DNA of 7,843 nt from contig NZ_CALLYO010000228.1 in assembly GCF_937858865.1 (NCBI RefSeq), forward strand, positions 1 through 7,843, given 5' to 3'. The position numbers were made by a program, and so were the translations under genes. Of the stretch, positions 1-6,318 are shown in pieces (the first letter of the stretch is position 1; each line of letters opens with the position of its first letter). This DNA is from an uncultured Amaricoccus sp. (GTDB lineage: Bacteria; Pseudomonadota; Alphaproteobacteria; Rhodobacterales; Rhodobacteraceae). The notes beneath the pieces were generated by a model. It saw nothing but the letters and a program-made list of their open reading frames with translations. It searched no databases and was not told the DNA's origin.

Positions 1-562
1 AGAGGATCGGGATGCCGAGCGCGTCGCGCAGCCGCTCGATATAGGGCAGGATCTCGGCCTTGCGCGCCTCGTCGAGCGAGGCGAGCGGCTCGTCCATCAG
101 CACGAGCCGCGGGCTCGCCGCCAGCGCCCGGCCGATGGCGACCCGGCTCTTCTCGCCGCCGGAGAGCCGCGCCGGCCGGCGGTCGAGCAGCTCGCCGATG
201 CCGAGCATCTCGACGATCCTCGGCACGTCGGCCCAGCGCTCGCGGCGCGGGCTGAAGAGCCGGCCATAGGCGAGGTTCTGCCGCACCGTCAGGTGCGGGA
301 AGAGCCGCGCGTCCTGGAAGACGTAGCCGATCCGCCGCCGGTGCGGCGCCAGGAACGTCCGGGTGGCGGTGTCGACGAGGACGTGGCCGTCGATGGCGAT
401 CCGCCCCTCGCCGGGGCGCGACAGCCCGGCGATCAGGTTGACGAGCGTGGTCTTGCCCGAGCCGGAATGGCCGAAGAGCGCGGTCAGCCGCCCGGCGCTC
501 TCGAAGGCGACGTCGAGGCTGAAGGCGCCGAGCCGCTGGCGGACGTCGACGGCGAGGCTCAC
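1..562 (-). CDS. modC: Molybdate ABC transporter ATP-binding protein ModC (3' end outside window)
   Basis: This is the cytoplasmic ATPase that drives molybdate import through ModB. Only the first 187 codons are present; the gene leaves the window at position 1. The GTG start at 562 overlaps the modB stop (GTGA, 4 bp), which indicates translational coupling. Visible ABC elements are Walker A GHSGSGKT (residues 31-38), the Q-loop in [10 protein letters not shown] (Q83), the signature LSGGEK (133-138), Walker B LVLMDEP (153-159) and the D-loop SLD (162-164). The stretches [16 protein letters not shown] and [20 protein letters not shown] are typical of ModC rather than of generic ABC ATPases. The H-loop and the C-terminal molybdate-binding Mop/TOBE domain expected in ModC would lie beyond the edge and cannot be checked. 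There is no strong Shine-Dalgarno sequence, consistent with coupling to modB. The assignment is firm because modB and modA lie directly upstream. Confidence 0.95.
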   Translation of the reverse strand, partial: MSLAVDVRQRLGAFSLDVAFESAGRLTALFGHSGSGKTTLVNLIAGLSRPGEGRIAIDGHVLVDTATRTFLAPHRRRIGYVFQDARLFPHLTVRQNLAYGRLFSPRRERWADVPRIVEMLGIGELLDRRPARLSGGEKSRVAIGRALAASPRLVLMDEPLASLDEARKAEILPYIERLRDALGIPIL

Positions 563-1260
563 CCCAGATCCATGCCGCGGCTGATCCGGCGGGCGAGGAG
601 CTCCGAGGCGAGCAGTGCGGTCATGGCGATGACGATCGAGACGAGGGTGAGCCGCAGCGCGCCGGCACCGCCGCCGGGGATCTGGGTGAAGGTGTAGATC
701 GCCGAGGGCAGGGTCTGGGTCTCGCCGGGGATGTTCGAGACGAAGGTGATCGTGGCGCCGAACTCGCCCATCGCCTTGGCGAAGGTCAGGATCATCCCGG
801 CGATGATGCCGGGCAGGATGAGCGGCAGCGTCACGGTCAGGAAGACGAGCGGCGGGCTCGCCCCGAGCGTGCCGGCCGCCGCCTCGAGCCGCCGGTCGAC
901 CGCCTCGATCGACAGGCGGATGGCGCGCACCAAGAGCGGGAAGGCCATGATGCCGCAGGCGAGCGCCGCGCCGGTCCAGCGGAAGGCGAAGACGATGCCG
1001 AAGTGCTGGTCGAGGAAGCTGCCGATCGGCCCGCGCCGGCCCATGGTCAGCAGCAGGATGTAGCCCGTCACCACCGGCGGCAGGATCAGCGGCAGGTGGA
1101 CGACCCCGTTCAGGAGCGCCTTTCCGGGAAAGTCGCGCCGCGCCAGCAGCCAGGCGACGCCGATGCCGATGGGCAGGCTGACCAGCGTCGCCCAGGTCGA
1201 GACGCGGATGGAGAGGCGGACCGCAGTCCATTCGTCGGGACTGAGCCTCAGCCACTCCAT
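559..1260 (-). CDS. modB: Molybdate ABC transporter permease ModB
   Basis: This inner-membrane permease forms the molybdate channel as a dimer with two ModC subunits. It has 233 residues, normal for ModB. Hydrophobic segments lie at about 17-40, 48-72, 90-112, 138-160 and 203-222. The family hallmark near the N-terminus, [16 protein letters not shown] (55-70), is clear. The cytoplasmic EAA loop that docks on the ATPase runs from E126 (EAAAGTLGA) to the LP at 145-146, followed by [20 protein letters not shown] (161-180), a stretch highly characteristic of ModB. The ATG at 1260 lies 19 bp after the modA stop with only a weak purine-rich ribosome site (GGGACG). The stop overlaps the modC start by 4 bp. 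Sulfate permeases (CysT/CysW) are related, but the short length and modA/modC context favour molybdate; tungstate cannot be excluded. Confidence 0.96.
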   Translation of the reverse strand: MEWLRLSPDEWTAVRLSIRVSTWATLVSLPIGIGVAWLLARRDFPGKALLNGVVHLPLILPPVVTGYILLLTMGRRGPIGSFLDQHFGIVFAFRWTGAALACGIMAFPLLVRAIRLSIEAVDRRLEAAAGTLGASPPLVFLTVTLPLILPGIIAGMILTFAKAMGEFGATITFVSNIPGETQTLPSAIYTFTQIPGGGAGALRLTLVSIVIAMTALLASELLARRISRGMDLG

Positions 1261-1279
1261 GCCGTCGTCCCGTCCCGCC

Positions 1280-2077
1280 TCAGTTCACCAGCACCGGGGC
1301 AAGGACGGTGAAGCCCTCGGCCTGGAAGAGGCCGGCCGCGGTCTCGGTGCGCAGGAACTCCATGAAGGCGCCGGCGTCGGCACTCGTCGCCTCCGCGGTC
1401 ACCGCGGCCGGGTAGATGATCGGCGAATGGCTGTCCTCGGGGAACTTCGCCACGACCCGCACCCCTTCCTCGGCGTTGGCGTCGGTCTCGTAGACGATGC
1501 CGAACGGCGCCTCGCCGGTCGCGACCAGCGCCTGGGCGGCGCGGACGTTCTCGGCCTGGGCGAGCTGGCCGGAGACCTGGTCCCAGATGCCGAGCGTGGT
1601 CAGCGCCTCCCTGGCGTACTTGCCGGCCGGCACCGAATCGACCTGGCCCACGGCCAGATGGCCGTCGCCGAGCGCGGTGACGAGATCGGCGCCCTGGGTG
1701 ATCTCGAGGCTGGCGTCGGAATCGGCCGGCGCGATCAGCACCAGGCGGTTGCCGAGCAGCTGGACGATCGTGTCCTTCTGCACCAGGTCGCGCTCGGAGA
1801 GATAGTCCATCCACGGCACGTCGGCCGAGATGAAGACGTCGGCCGGCGCGCCCTCCTCGATCTGCTTGGCGAGCGCCGAGCTCGCCGCATAGGAGATCGT
1901 CGCTTCCTTGCCCGCCTCGGCCTTCCAGGCGGCGTTGATGTTGTCGAGCGCGTTCTTCAGGCTCGCCGCCGCGAAGACCGTCACGTCGGCCGCCATCGCA
2001 CCCGGCGCAGCGAGGCAGGCCGCCACCGCGAGGGCGGCGAAGCCGCGTTGAAGTGAGCGTACGTTTCGAGTGAACAT
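1280..2077 (-). CDS. modA: Periplasmic molybdate-binding protein ModA
   Basis: This secreted binding protein delivers molybdate (often also tungstate) to ModBC. The chosen ATG at 2077 gives 265 residues with a typical signal peptide: Arg-containing start, hydrophobic core FAALAVAACLAA (13-24) and AMA|AD cleavage after residue 29. A good GGGAGG ribosome site lies 6 nt upstream. The reading frame stays open to an ATG at 2155, but that would add 26 non-signal residues and is unlikely. Family motifs in order are VFAAASLKNAL (34-44), whose Ser39 is expected to contact the oxyanion, SYAASSALAKQIEEGAPADVF (62-82), VDSVPAGKYAREAL (146-159), ENVRAA (176-181) and FGIVYETDA (192-200), whose Tyr196 matches the conserved ligand tyrosine. 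It is the first gene of modABC. The 99-bp gap upstream leaves room for its own promoter, though readthrough from the upstream operon is possible because no terminator is seen. Confidence 0.96.
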   Translation of the reverse strand: MFTRNVRSLQRGFAALAVAACLAAPGAMAADVTVFAAASLKNALDNINAAWKAEAGKEATISYAASSALAKQIEEGAPADVFISADVPWMDYLSERDLVQKDTIVQLLGNRLVLIAPADSDASLEITQGADLVTALGDGHLAVGQVDSVPAGKYAREALTTLGIWDQVSGQLAQAENVRAAQALVATGEAPFGIVYETDANAEEGVRVVAKFPEDSHSPIIYPAAVTAEATSADAGAFMEFLRTETAAGLFQAEGFTVLAPVLVN

Positions 2078-2083
2078 GTCGAA

Positions 2084-2089
2084 CCTCCC
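2084..2089 (-). promoter_or_regulatory. Ribosome binding site of modA
   Basis: GGGAGG on the minus strand, 6 nt before the ATG at 2077. It decides this start over the in-frame upstream ATG at 2155, which lacks a comparable site and would bury the signal peptide. Confidence 0.8.
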
Positions 2090-2139
2090 AGGATTAGCCT
2101 GTTTCGGGCGCGGCGACAGCGGCACGCCACCCGACCGAT

Positions 2140-2157
2140 CTATCCACTCGAACATAG
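2140..2157. promoter_or_regulatory. Possible regulatory site upstream of modA (CTAT-N10-ATAG)
   Basis: The 99-bp gap between the DUF364 stop and modA contains a short inverted repeat, CTAT and ATAG separated by 10 bp, in a local A/T-richer patch about 63 bp before the modA start. It recalls the TATA-bearing palindrome at 6188-6211 but has different half-site spacing and imperfect inner arms. On the minus strand the run CCCTTCCT that precedes this site also precedes the 6188 palindrome on the plus strand. No convincing -35/-10 pair or rho-independent terminator was found in the gap. A ModE-type Mo-box is an attractive idea next to modA, but the match is too weak to call. Confidence 0.22.
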
Positions 2158-2176
2158 GAAGGGAAGATCGTTCGCG

Positions 2177-3055
2177 TCAGCCGACCGCATCGGCAAGGCG
2201 ATGGCCGGCCGGCGCGCGGCTCTCCCGGGAGGTCGCGCGCAGCGTCACCTTGGCCGCCGAGCGGCCGAAGATATGGTAGCCGGAGCCGCCCTCGGCCAGG
2301 ACGTCGAGCAGGGCGTCGGGGTCGGTCACCCGGACGCCGCCGAGGATATGGCAGCCGCGCGCAAAGAAGGCGTCCGGGATCATCGTCACCGTCGGGCCGA
2401 CGACCGCGACCCGGGCGTCCGGCCGGGCGAGCGCGAGGAGCTCGCCCAGCGTTCCGTTGATGAGCGTCGTGCCGGTGACGAAGAGCACGTCGGCCTGCGG
2501 CACCACCTCCGGCGCCGCCTCCGCGGGGCGGAAGTAGGGCAGCTCGTGCTCCTTCAGCGTGGCCGGGTCCTTCTCCAGCACCCAGTGCCGGGCGCCGAGC
2601 TTCCTCAGCGCGCGCAGGAAGGGGACGAAGGCGCCGACGACCACCGCCGTCTCCTCGGCGCGCACCTCGGCGGCATCGAAGGCGTCGAGGCCCTCGATCA
2701 CCTCGCAGCCGGCCCGGCCCCGGCGCTCGGCGACGATCTCGGCCAGCGCGTTCAGCGTCGCGATGCCGACCGCCCGGCGCACGCCGGTCGAGGAGACCGC
2801 CTCGTCGATCAGGTCGCCGGCGCTGCGCCGCGTGAGCTTGCCCGGGAAGGGCATCGCCATCGCCGAGCTCGGGCAGCAGACCGCCTCGGGGATCTCCTTG
2901 ATCGGCGTGGCGCAGAGCCCCGCGTGCCCGGTCGAGAGCTTGATCCCGGTGAAGAAGAGCCCGATGACGCCGCGCTCCACCCGGATCGCGGCGAGGTCGG
3001 AGCCGAGCTCGGCCCGGACGATCCGGGCGGTCTCGGAGAGGATGTCGTCAGTCAT
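2177..3055 (-). CDS. DUF4213/DUF364 protein, putative heavy-metal chelation family
   Basis: This is a predicted cytoplasmic protein of 292 residues with no signal peptide or membrane segment. It matches the two-domain architecture known from family PF04016: an enolase-N-like DUF4213 region (about 5-95) followed by a Rossmann-like DUF364 region (about 105-265). A published structure of a family member was interpreted as possible heavy-metal chelation; the biochemical role is unproven. Visible family motifs are GLFFTGIKLSTGHAGLCATP (32-51), the adjacent cysteines C60-C61 in EAVCCP, VVVGAFVPFLRAL (138-150), VLEKDP (159-164), VTGTTLINGTLGELL (193-207), VVGPTVTMIPDAFF (218-231), GGVRVTDPD (239-247) and SGYHIFG (258-264). 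The ATG at 3055 has GGGTGAG just upstream; an in-frame GTG at 3064 is the alternative. It lies 22 bp after the binding-protein stop, so it is probably the last gene of the operon. I infer that it handles the imported metal or ligand. Confidence 0.87.
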   Translation of the reverse strand: MTDDILSETARIVRAELGSDLAAIRVERGVIGLFFTGIKLSTGHAGLCATPIKEIPEAVCCPSSAMAMPFPGKLTRRSAGDLIDEAVSSTGVRRAVGIATLNALAEIVAERRGRAGCEVIEGLDAFDAAEVRAEETAVVVGAFVPFLRALRKLGARHWVLEKDPATLKEHELPYFRPAEAAPEVVPQADVLFVTGTTLINGTLGELLALARPDARVAVVGPTVTMIPDAFFARGCHILGGVRVTDPDALLDVLAEGGSGYHIFGRSAAKVTLRATSRESRAPAGHRLADAVG

Positions 3056-3077
3056 GCGTCTCACCCGTGGCCTGGCA

Positions 3078-4091
3078 TCAGACCGACCCGCTCAGGATCG
3101 CGGCAATCTGCTCGTCCGTCAGGTCGATGCGGAAGAAGCTAGCATAGAAGTCGCGCACCGTCTCGACCAGCTCCGCCTCCGGGAAGCGGTCGGGATGGAG
3201 CTTCGTCGCCATCCAGAGCACGGTCAGCGGCTGCTCGACCGTGCGGTTGCCCCAGATGTGCGCGCCCATCGGCGTGACGAGGATCCGGCCCTCCTGGACC
3301 GCGCGCAGCTGCGAGAGCGTCGGATCGGAGGTCAGCACCTCGACGTGGCGCGGATCCCCGACGACGACGACGTCCGGGTCCGCACCCACCACCATCTCGG
3401 TCGAGAGCGGCAGCACCTCCTGCGTGCGGCCGTCGTCGGTCACGCTGACGCCGCCGCCGGCCTTGATCCACCATTCGGCGACCAGGTGCGGCTGGGTCAT
3501 GTTCGCCGGGCTGATGTAGAGGACGCGCGGCCGCTCGCTCTCGGGCACCTCGGCGAGCGTCCCCTCGATCCGGGCGAGGGTCGAGTCGAAGTATTCGGCA
3601 TATTGCGCGCCGACCTCGGGGTTGCCGAGCAGATCGCCGACCAGCGCCACGCCGGCCTTCACGTCCTCGGGCTTCTGGATGCGCAGCATCACCGTCGGGA
3701 TGCCGTTCGGCCGCAGGATGTCGGCGGTGTCGGCGTCGAAGGTCAGCGCCACGTCCGGGGCGAGCGTCAGGATGCGCTCGAGGTCGGGGGCGTAGTTCGC
3801 ATCCTGCAGGTCGGGGTTCTCGGCGATCTGCGGCGCGAAGACCGACTGGTACTTCCAGCGCCCGGCCTCGACGAAGCGCTGCGGCAGCCCGCTCGCCAGC
3901 AGCGGCGCCTTCCCGGCGGCGAAGATGAAGCTGTTGATCACCGGCACCGAGCCGAGGGTGATGACCGAGTCGATCTCGTCGGGAACGACCACCGTCTGCC
4001 CGGTCATGTCGGTGATCTCCCGCGCGTCGGCGGCAGCGGCGAAGGCGAGAAGGCAACCCCCGGCGAGAAGGGTCAGGAGGCGATGTGGCAT
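3078..4091 (-). CDS. Periplasmic FecB/TroA-like substrate-binding protein of a metal or siderophore-type ABC importer
   Basis: This 337-residue binding protein should feed the permease and ATPase encoded just upstream. The N-terminus is a signal peptide with core LLTLLAGGCLLAFAAA and likely ADA|RE cleavage after residue 23. Cys13 is not in a proper lipobox, so a soluble periplasmic protein is more likely than a lipoprotein. Mature residues start REITDMTGQTVVVPDEIDSVITLG (24-47), the standard opening of the TroA/FecB superfamily. The middle has APDVALTFDADTADILRPNGIP (111-132), and the C-terminal lobe ends DFYASFFRIDLTDEQIAAIL (314-333), a common ending of this group. The start at 4091 overlaps the ATPase gene by 19 bp and has CGGAG 8 nt upstream. 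The ligand cannot be read from sequence. The modABC neighbourhood favours molybdate/tungstate (MolA-like) or a metallophore complex; ferric siderophore is the alternative. Confidence 0.88.
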   Translation of the reverse strand: MPHRLLTLLAGGCLLAFAAAADAREITDMTGQTVVVPDEIDSVITLGSVPVINSFIFAAGKAPLLASGLPQRFVEAGRWKYQSVFAPQIAENPDLQDANYAPDLERILTLAPDVALTFDADTADILRPNGIPTVMLRIQKPEDVKAGVALVGDLLGNPEVGAQYAEYFDSTLARIEGTLAEVPESERPRVLYISPANMTQPHLVAEWWIKAGGGVSVTDDGRTQEVLPLSTEMVVGADPDVVVVGDPRHVEVLTSDPTLSQLRAVQEGRILVTPMGAHIWGNRTVEQPLTVLWMATKLHPDRFPEAELVETVRDFYASFFRIDLTDEQIAAILSGSV

Positions 4092-4891
4092 GGGCGGGAC
4101 TCCGATGAGCGGCCCGGGAGGGCCGGGATGCAGGCGAGCGTGCCGTCGCGGTCGCGGATGACGCGCACCGGCGCGCCGTAGAGGCCGCTGAGAAACGGCG
4201 CCGAGAGAAGCTCGTCGGGGCGGCCGGTGCCGAAGACGCGGCCGTCGCGCAGGCCGAGCACCCTGGTCCCCACCCGCAGCGCATGATCGGGATGGTGCGT
4301 GGTCATCAGCACGCCGTAGCCCTCGTCGGCCAGCGTGCCGATGATCTCGAGGATGCGGATCTGGTTCCCGAGGTCGAGGCTCGCGGCCGGCTCGTCGAGC
4401 ACGACGAGCGGCGCCTCCTGCGCCAGCGCGCGGGCGATCAGGCAGAGCTGCTGCTCGCCGCCGCTGATCGCGCCGAAGGGCCGGCCGGCGAGATGCGCGA
4501 TCCCCACCCGCTCGAGCGCCCGCTCGGCGATCGCCACATCGGCGGCGGCCGGGGTGCCCATGAACGGCAGGAGCGCCGAGCGGCCCATCAGCACCATGTC
4601 GAGCACCAGGTGGCCGAAGACCGACTGGCTCGCCTGCGGCACCACCGCGACCTTGCGCGCGAGCAGCCGCGCCGACAGGCCGCCGATCGCCACGCCGTCG
4701 ACGGCGATCGAGCCCGAGGCGGGCGTGAGCCCGCCGAGCAGGCAGCGCAGCAGCGTCGTCTTGCCGGACCCGTTCGGCCCGAGGATGCAGTGCACGTCGC
4801 CGTGCCCGATCTCGAGGTCGATGTCGACGAGACGCCGCCCGCCGCCGGGCCAGGCGAAGTTCAGCCCCCGGGCGCGCAGCATCACGCCCAT
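4073..4891 (-). CDS. FecE/BtuD/MolC-type ABC importer ATPase
   Basis: This is the cytoplasmic ATPase (272 residues) energising the FecCD-type permease encoded upstream. Motifs in order are Walker A GPNGSGKT (38-45), the Q-loop VVPQ (Q86), the signature ISGGEQQ (142-148), Walker B PLVVLDEP (161-168), the D-loop SLD (171-173) and the H-loop TTHHP with H199/H200. All catalytic elements are intact, so it should be functional. The order VVPQ...DMVLMGR...ERALERVGI and the TTHHPDHAL ending are typical of the siderophore/cobalamin/molybdate (FecE, BtuD, MolC) branch. The ATG at 4891 overlaps the permease by 10 bp. A second ATG, codon 4 at 4882, overlaps the permease stop by one base (TGATG) and is an equally reasonable coupled start. 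The 3' end overlaps the binding-protein gene by 19 bp, and the C-terminal tail after about residue 250 is variable and unrecognised. Confidence 0.93.
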   Translation of the reverse strand: MGVMLRARGLNFAWPGGGRRLVDIDLEIGHGDVHCILGPNGSGKTTLLRCLLGGLTPASGSIAVDGVAIGGLSARLLARKVAVVPQASQSVFGHLVLDMVLMGRSALLPFMGTPAAADVAIAERALERVGIAHLAGRPFGAISGGEQQLCLIARALAQEAPLVVLDEPAASLDLGNQIRILEIIGTLADEGYGVLMTTHHPDHALRVGTRVLGLRDGRVFGTGRPDELLSAPFLSGLYGAPVRVIRDRDGTLACIPALPGRSSESRPCHIAS

Positions 4892-5940
4892 GTCGTGCGG
4901 ACCCTGAGCAGCAGGAAGAGGAAGAGCGGCGCGCCGATGACGCTCGTCGTGATCCCGAGCGGGATCTCCATCGAGGAGGCCGCGCGCGAGACGTCGTCGA
5001 CGAGGAGGAGGAAGAGCCCGCCGAGGACGACGGTGACCGGCAGCAGGCGGTCGAAGGCCGCGCCGACCAGGATGCGCGCCATGTGCGGCACCACCAGCCC
5101 GACCCAGCCGACGATGCCGGCGACCGAGACCGCCGCCGCGGTCATCAGCGTCGCCGCGATCACCAGCAGCAGCCGGGTGCCGCCGACGTTGACGCCGAGC
5201 GTCCGCGCCTCCTCGGGACCGAGGCTCATCACGTTGATCTGCCAGCGGAGGGTGAAGAGCGCGGCGAGGCTCAATGCGATGACGGCGGCGGCGAGCGGCA
5301 GGTCGCCGGGCGTGACCTTGTTGAGCCCGCCGAGCAGCCAGAAGGTGATGGTCGGCAGCACGTCGACCGGGTCGGCGACGATCTTCAGGATCGAGATCAT
5401 CGCCTGGAAGAAGGCGGCGATGACGACGCCGACCAGGACGAGCACGATCATCGAGTGCCGGTTGATCGCCTGCCCGATCGCGAAGCAGACGGCGACCGCC
5501 AGCAGGCCCGAGGCGAAGGCGAACCCCTGGATGCCGGCTTCCCCGGCCCGCAGCATCACGCCGAGCGACGCGCCGAAGCCGGCCCCGGCCGAGACGCCGA
5601 GGATGTCGGGCGAGACGATCGGGTTGCGGAAGAGGTTCTGGTAGGCCGCGCCCGCCGCGGCCAGCGCGGCACCGACCAGCACCGCGGCGACGACCCGCGG
5701 CAGCCGCACGCCGAGCACGATCAGCGCCTCCGCGTCAGTCCAGCCCGGCTCCAGCGGCACGACCGTCGAGGCCAGGATCGCCGCGACCGTCGCCGGTGGA
5801 ATCTGCACGCGCCCGAACCCGAGCGAGACGATCGCGACGACGGCGAGCACGCCGAGGAGCAGCGTGACGAGCCCCAGCTGCCGCGCCCGCCGCGCCCCGC
5901 CCTTCGGTTCCTCCCCGGCGCCGAGGGCCGGGCTCAGCAC
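4882..5940 (-). CDS. FecCD/BtuC/MolB-type ABC importer permease
   Basis: This inner-membrane permease has about ten predicted hydrophobic segments and works as a dimer with the next gene's ATPase. FecCD hallmarks are RLPRVVAAVLVGAALAAAGA (79-98), YQNLFRNPIVSPDILGVSAG (100-119), LGPEEARTLGV (240-250), VAGIVGWVGLVVPHMARIL (273-291), which leads to the ATPase-contacting region, and PLGITTSVIGAPLFLFLLLR (327-346). The frame is open to a GTG at 6039, but that start lies deep in the 80-residue gene and would give an odd Arg-rich extension. The GTG at 5940 is the only other usual start codon before the first membrane helix. It gives 352 residues, right for the family, and overlaps the upstream stop by 7 bp. 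No clear ribosome site precedes it, so translational coupling to the 80-residue gene is likely. The substrate is inferred only from context (molybdate/tungstate or a metal chelate). Confidence 0.92.
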   Translation of the reverse strand: MLSPALGAGEEPKGGARRARQLGLVTLLLGVLAVVAIVSLGFGRVQIPPATVAAILASTVVPLEPGWTDAEALIVLGVRLPRVVAAVLVGAALAAAGAAYQNLFRNPIVSPDILGVSAGAGFGASLGVMLRAGEAGIQGFAFASGLLAVAVCFAIGQAINRHSMIVLVLVGVVIAAFFQAMISILKIVADPVDVLPTITFWLLGGLNKVTPGDLPLAAAVIALSLAALFTLRWQINVMSLGPEEARTLGVNVGGTRLLLVIAATLMTAAAVSVAGIVGWVGLVVPHMARILVGAAFDRLLPVTVVLGGLFLLLVDDVSRAASSMEIPLGITTSVIGAPLFLFLLLRVRTTWA

Positions 5941-6176
5941 TTGTCGACGTGGATGATCTCGGCGCCCTGATCGGCGAAGAAGGCCTCGATGCGGGCGTTC
6001 GACTCGGCGAAATGCCCCTTCTCCCAGTCGATGCGCCACTCGCCGGCTTCGTCGTCGAAGCGCGCCTCGGGGAAGGCGCTCCGGAACCGCTCGGTCAGCG
6101 ATCCTTCCCGCGGGAGGTCGATGCCGTGGATCTTGCAGCGCTTCGTCAGCGTCACGGCGCGGGTTCGCGTCTCCAT
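5934..6176 (-). CDS. Small 80-residue protein of unknown function, first gene of the importer operon
   Basis: I do not recognise the family. The product is a soluble, charged protein without signal peptide or membrane segment, ending exactly in a cysteine (HVDKC). Two Cys/His pairs stand at opposite ends, C14-x2-H17 (KRCKIHG) and H76-x3-C80, with another His at 55, so one folded metal site is conceivable. The middle, AFPEARFDDEAGEWRI (34-49), followed by an amphipathic helix around 58-70, resembles the small helix-hairpin motif with a 'GARWD...W.V' pattern seen in several unrelated proteins; this is a weak resemblance only. It is probably real: a very purine-rich ribosome site (GGGGAGG, ending 2 nt before the ATG), a 7-bp overlap with the permease start, and a position immediately next to the 6188-6211 palindrome. 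Candidate roles by context are a metal-responsive accessory factor or a small chaperone for the imported ligand (inference). Confidence 0.75.
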   Translation of the reverse strand: METRTRAVTLTKRCKIHGIDLPREGSLTERFRSAFPEARFDDEAGEWRIDWEKGHFAESNARIEAFFADQGAEIIHVDKC

Positions 6177-6187
6177 TTCCTCCCCTT

Positions 6188-6211
6188 CCTTATATCCGTC
6201 CGGCTATAAGG
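6188..6211. promoter_or_regulatory. Operator-like 24-bp inverted repeat in the divergent intergenic region
   Basis: Two 11-bp arms, CCTTATATCCG and CGGCTATAAGG, are separated by TC. They are inverted repeats with a single mismatched pair (10 of 11). The TATA-containing arms stand out against the GC-rich surroundings. The site lies 11 bp before the 80-residue gene's start, right against its ribosome site, and 107 bp before the plus-strand binding-protein start. A perfect TTGACA on the minus strand at 6232-6237 sits upstream of it, but no good -10 is found at the usual spacing. Bound repressor would cover the -10/start/leader zone of the minus-strand operon. The layout (TATA half-sites about one helical turn or more apart) recalls Mo-boxes bound by ModE-type regulators, but the flanking CG of the classical box is missing. 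Iron or other metal regulators are alternatives. Confidence 0.6.
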
Positions 6212-6260
6212 GGAGCATATCGACGAACCCCTGTCAAACGCTCGCGCGCGCGCATCCCGC

Positions 6261-6288
6261 TTGACCGATGTCGCCGATCGCACATACC
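6261..6288 (+). promoter_or_regulatory. Possible sigma-70 promoter for the plus-strand importer
   Basis: TTGACC at 6261-6266 matches five of six -35 consensus bases. After a 16-bp spacer comes CATACC at 6283-6288, a poor -10 (three of six). Transcription would start near 6295, shortly before the ribosome site at 6309-6313. The match is weak on the -10 side. Confidence 0.3.
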
Positions 6289-6308
6289 AGAGAAAGTCCT
6301 GGCGGAAC

Positions 6309-6313
6309 GGAGG
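6309..6313 (+). promoter_or_regulatory. Ribosome binding site of the second binding protein
   Basis: GGAGG, 5 nt before the ATG at 6319. It selects this start, which begins directly with a signal peptide, over the in-frame ATG at 6268 that would put 17 hydrophilic residues in front of it. Confidence 0.8.
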
Positions 6314-6318
6314 TGCGG

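Noticed and set aside
1163..2056. Plus-strand open frame of 297 codons opposite modA
   Set aside because: Antisense shadow of modA with no recognisable domain.
2078..2155. Extended modA start at 2155 adding 26 residues
   Set aside because: The extension is hydrophilic and would mask the signal peptide. The ATG at 2077 has a GGGAGG site at proper spacing.
2078..2176. Terminator or molybdenum-cofactor riboswitch before modA
   Set aside because: There is no stable GC stem followed by a T-run and no recognisable riboswitch layout in the 99-bp gap.
2559..4181. Long plus-strand open frame (540 codons) opposite DUF364 and the binding-protein gene
   Set aside because: It spans two well-supported minus-strand genes, is rich in Arg/Ala/Asp/His with no family motif, and is the usual antisense open frame of GC-rich coding DNA.
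4283..5644. Plus-strand open frame of 453 codons opposite the ATPase and permease
   Set aside because: It crosses two gene boundaries, is low-complexity (runs of Arg/Asp/His, then Ser/Thr/Arg) and lies antisense to genes with full motif sets.
6232..6237. Perfect TTGACA on the minus strand as -35 of the minus operon
   Set aside because: At 16-18 bp spacing the -10 would be TCCCCT-like. The TATA of the palindrome is about 22 bp away, too far for a standard promoter, so it is not listed as a promoter.
6243..6253. Alternating CG run (possible Z-DNA or slippage tract)
   Set aside because: It is only about 11 bp in a GC-rich genome with nothing else to support a function.
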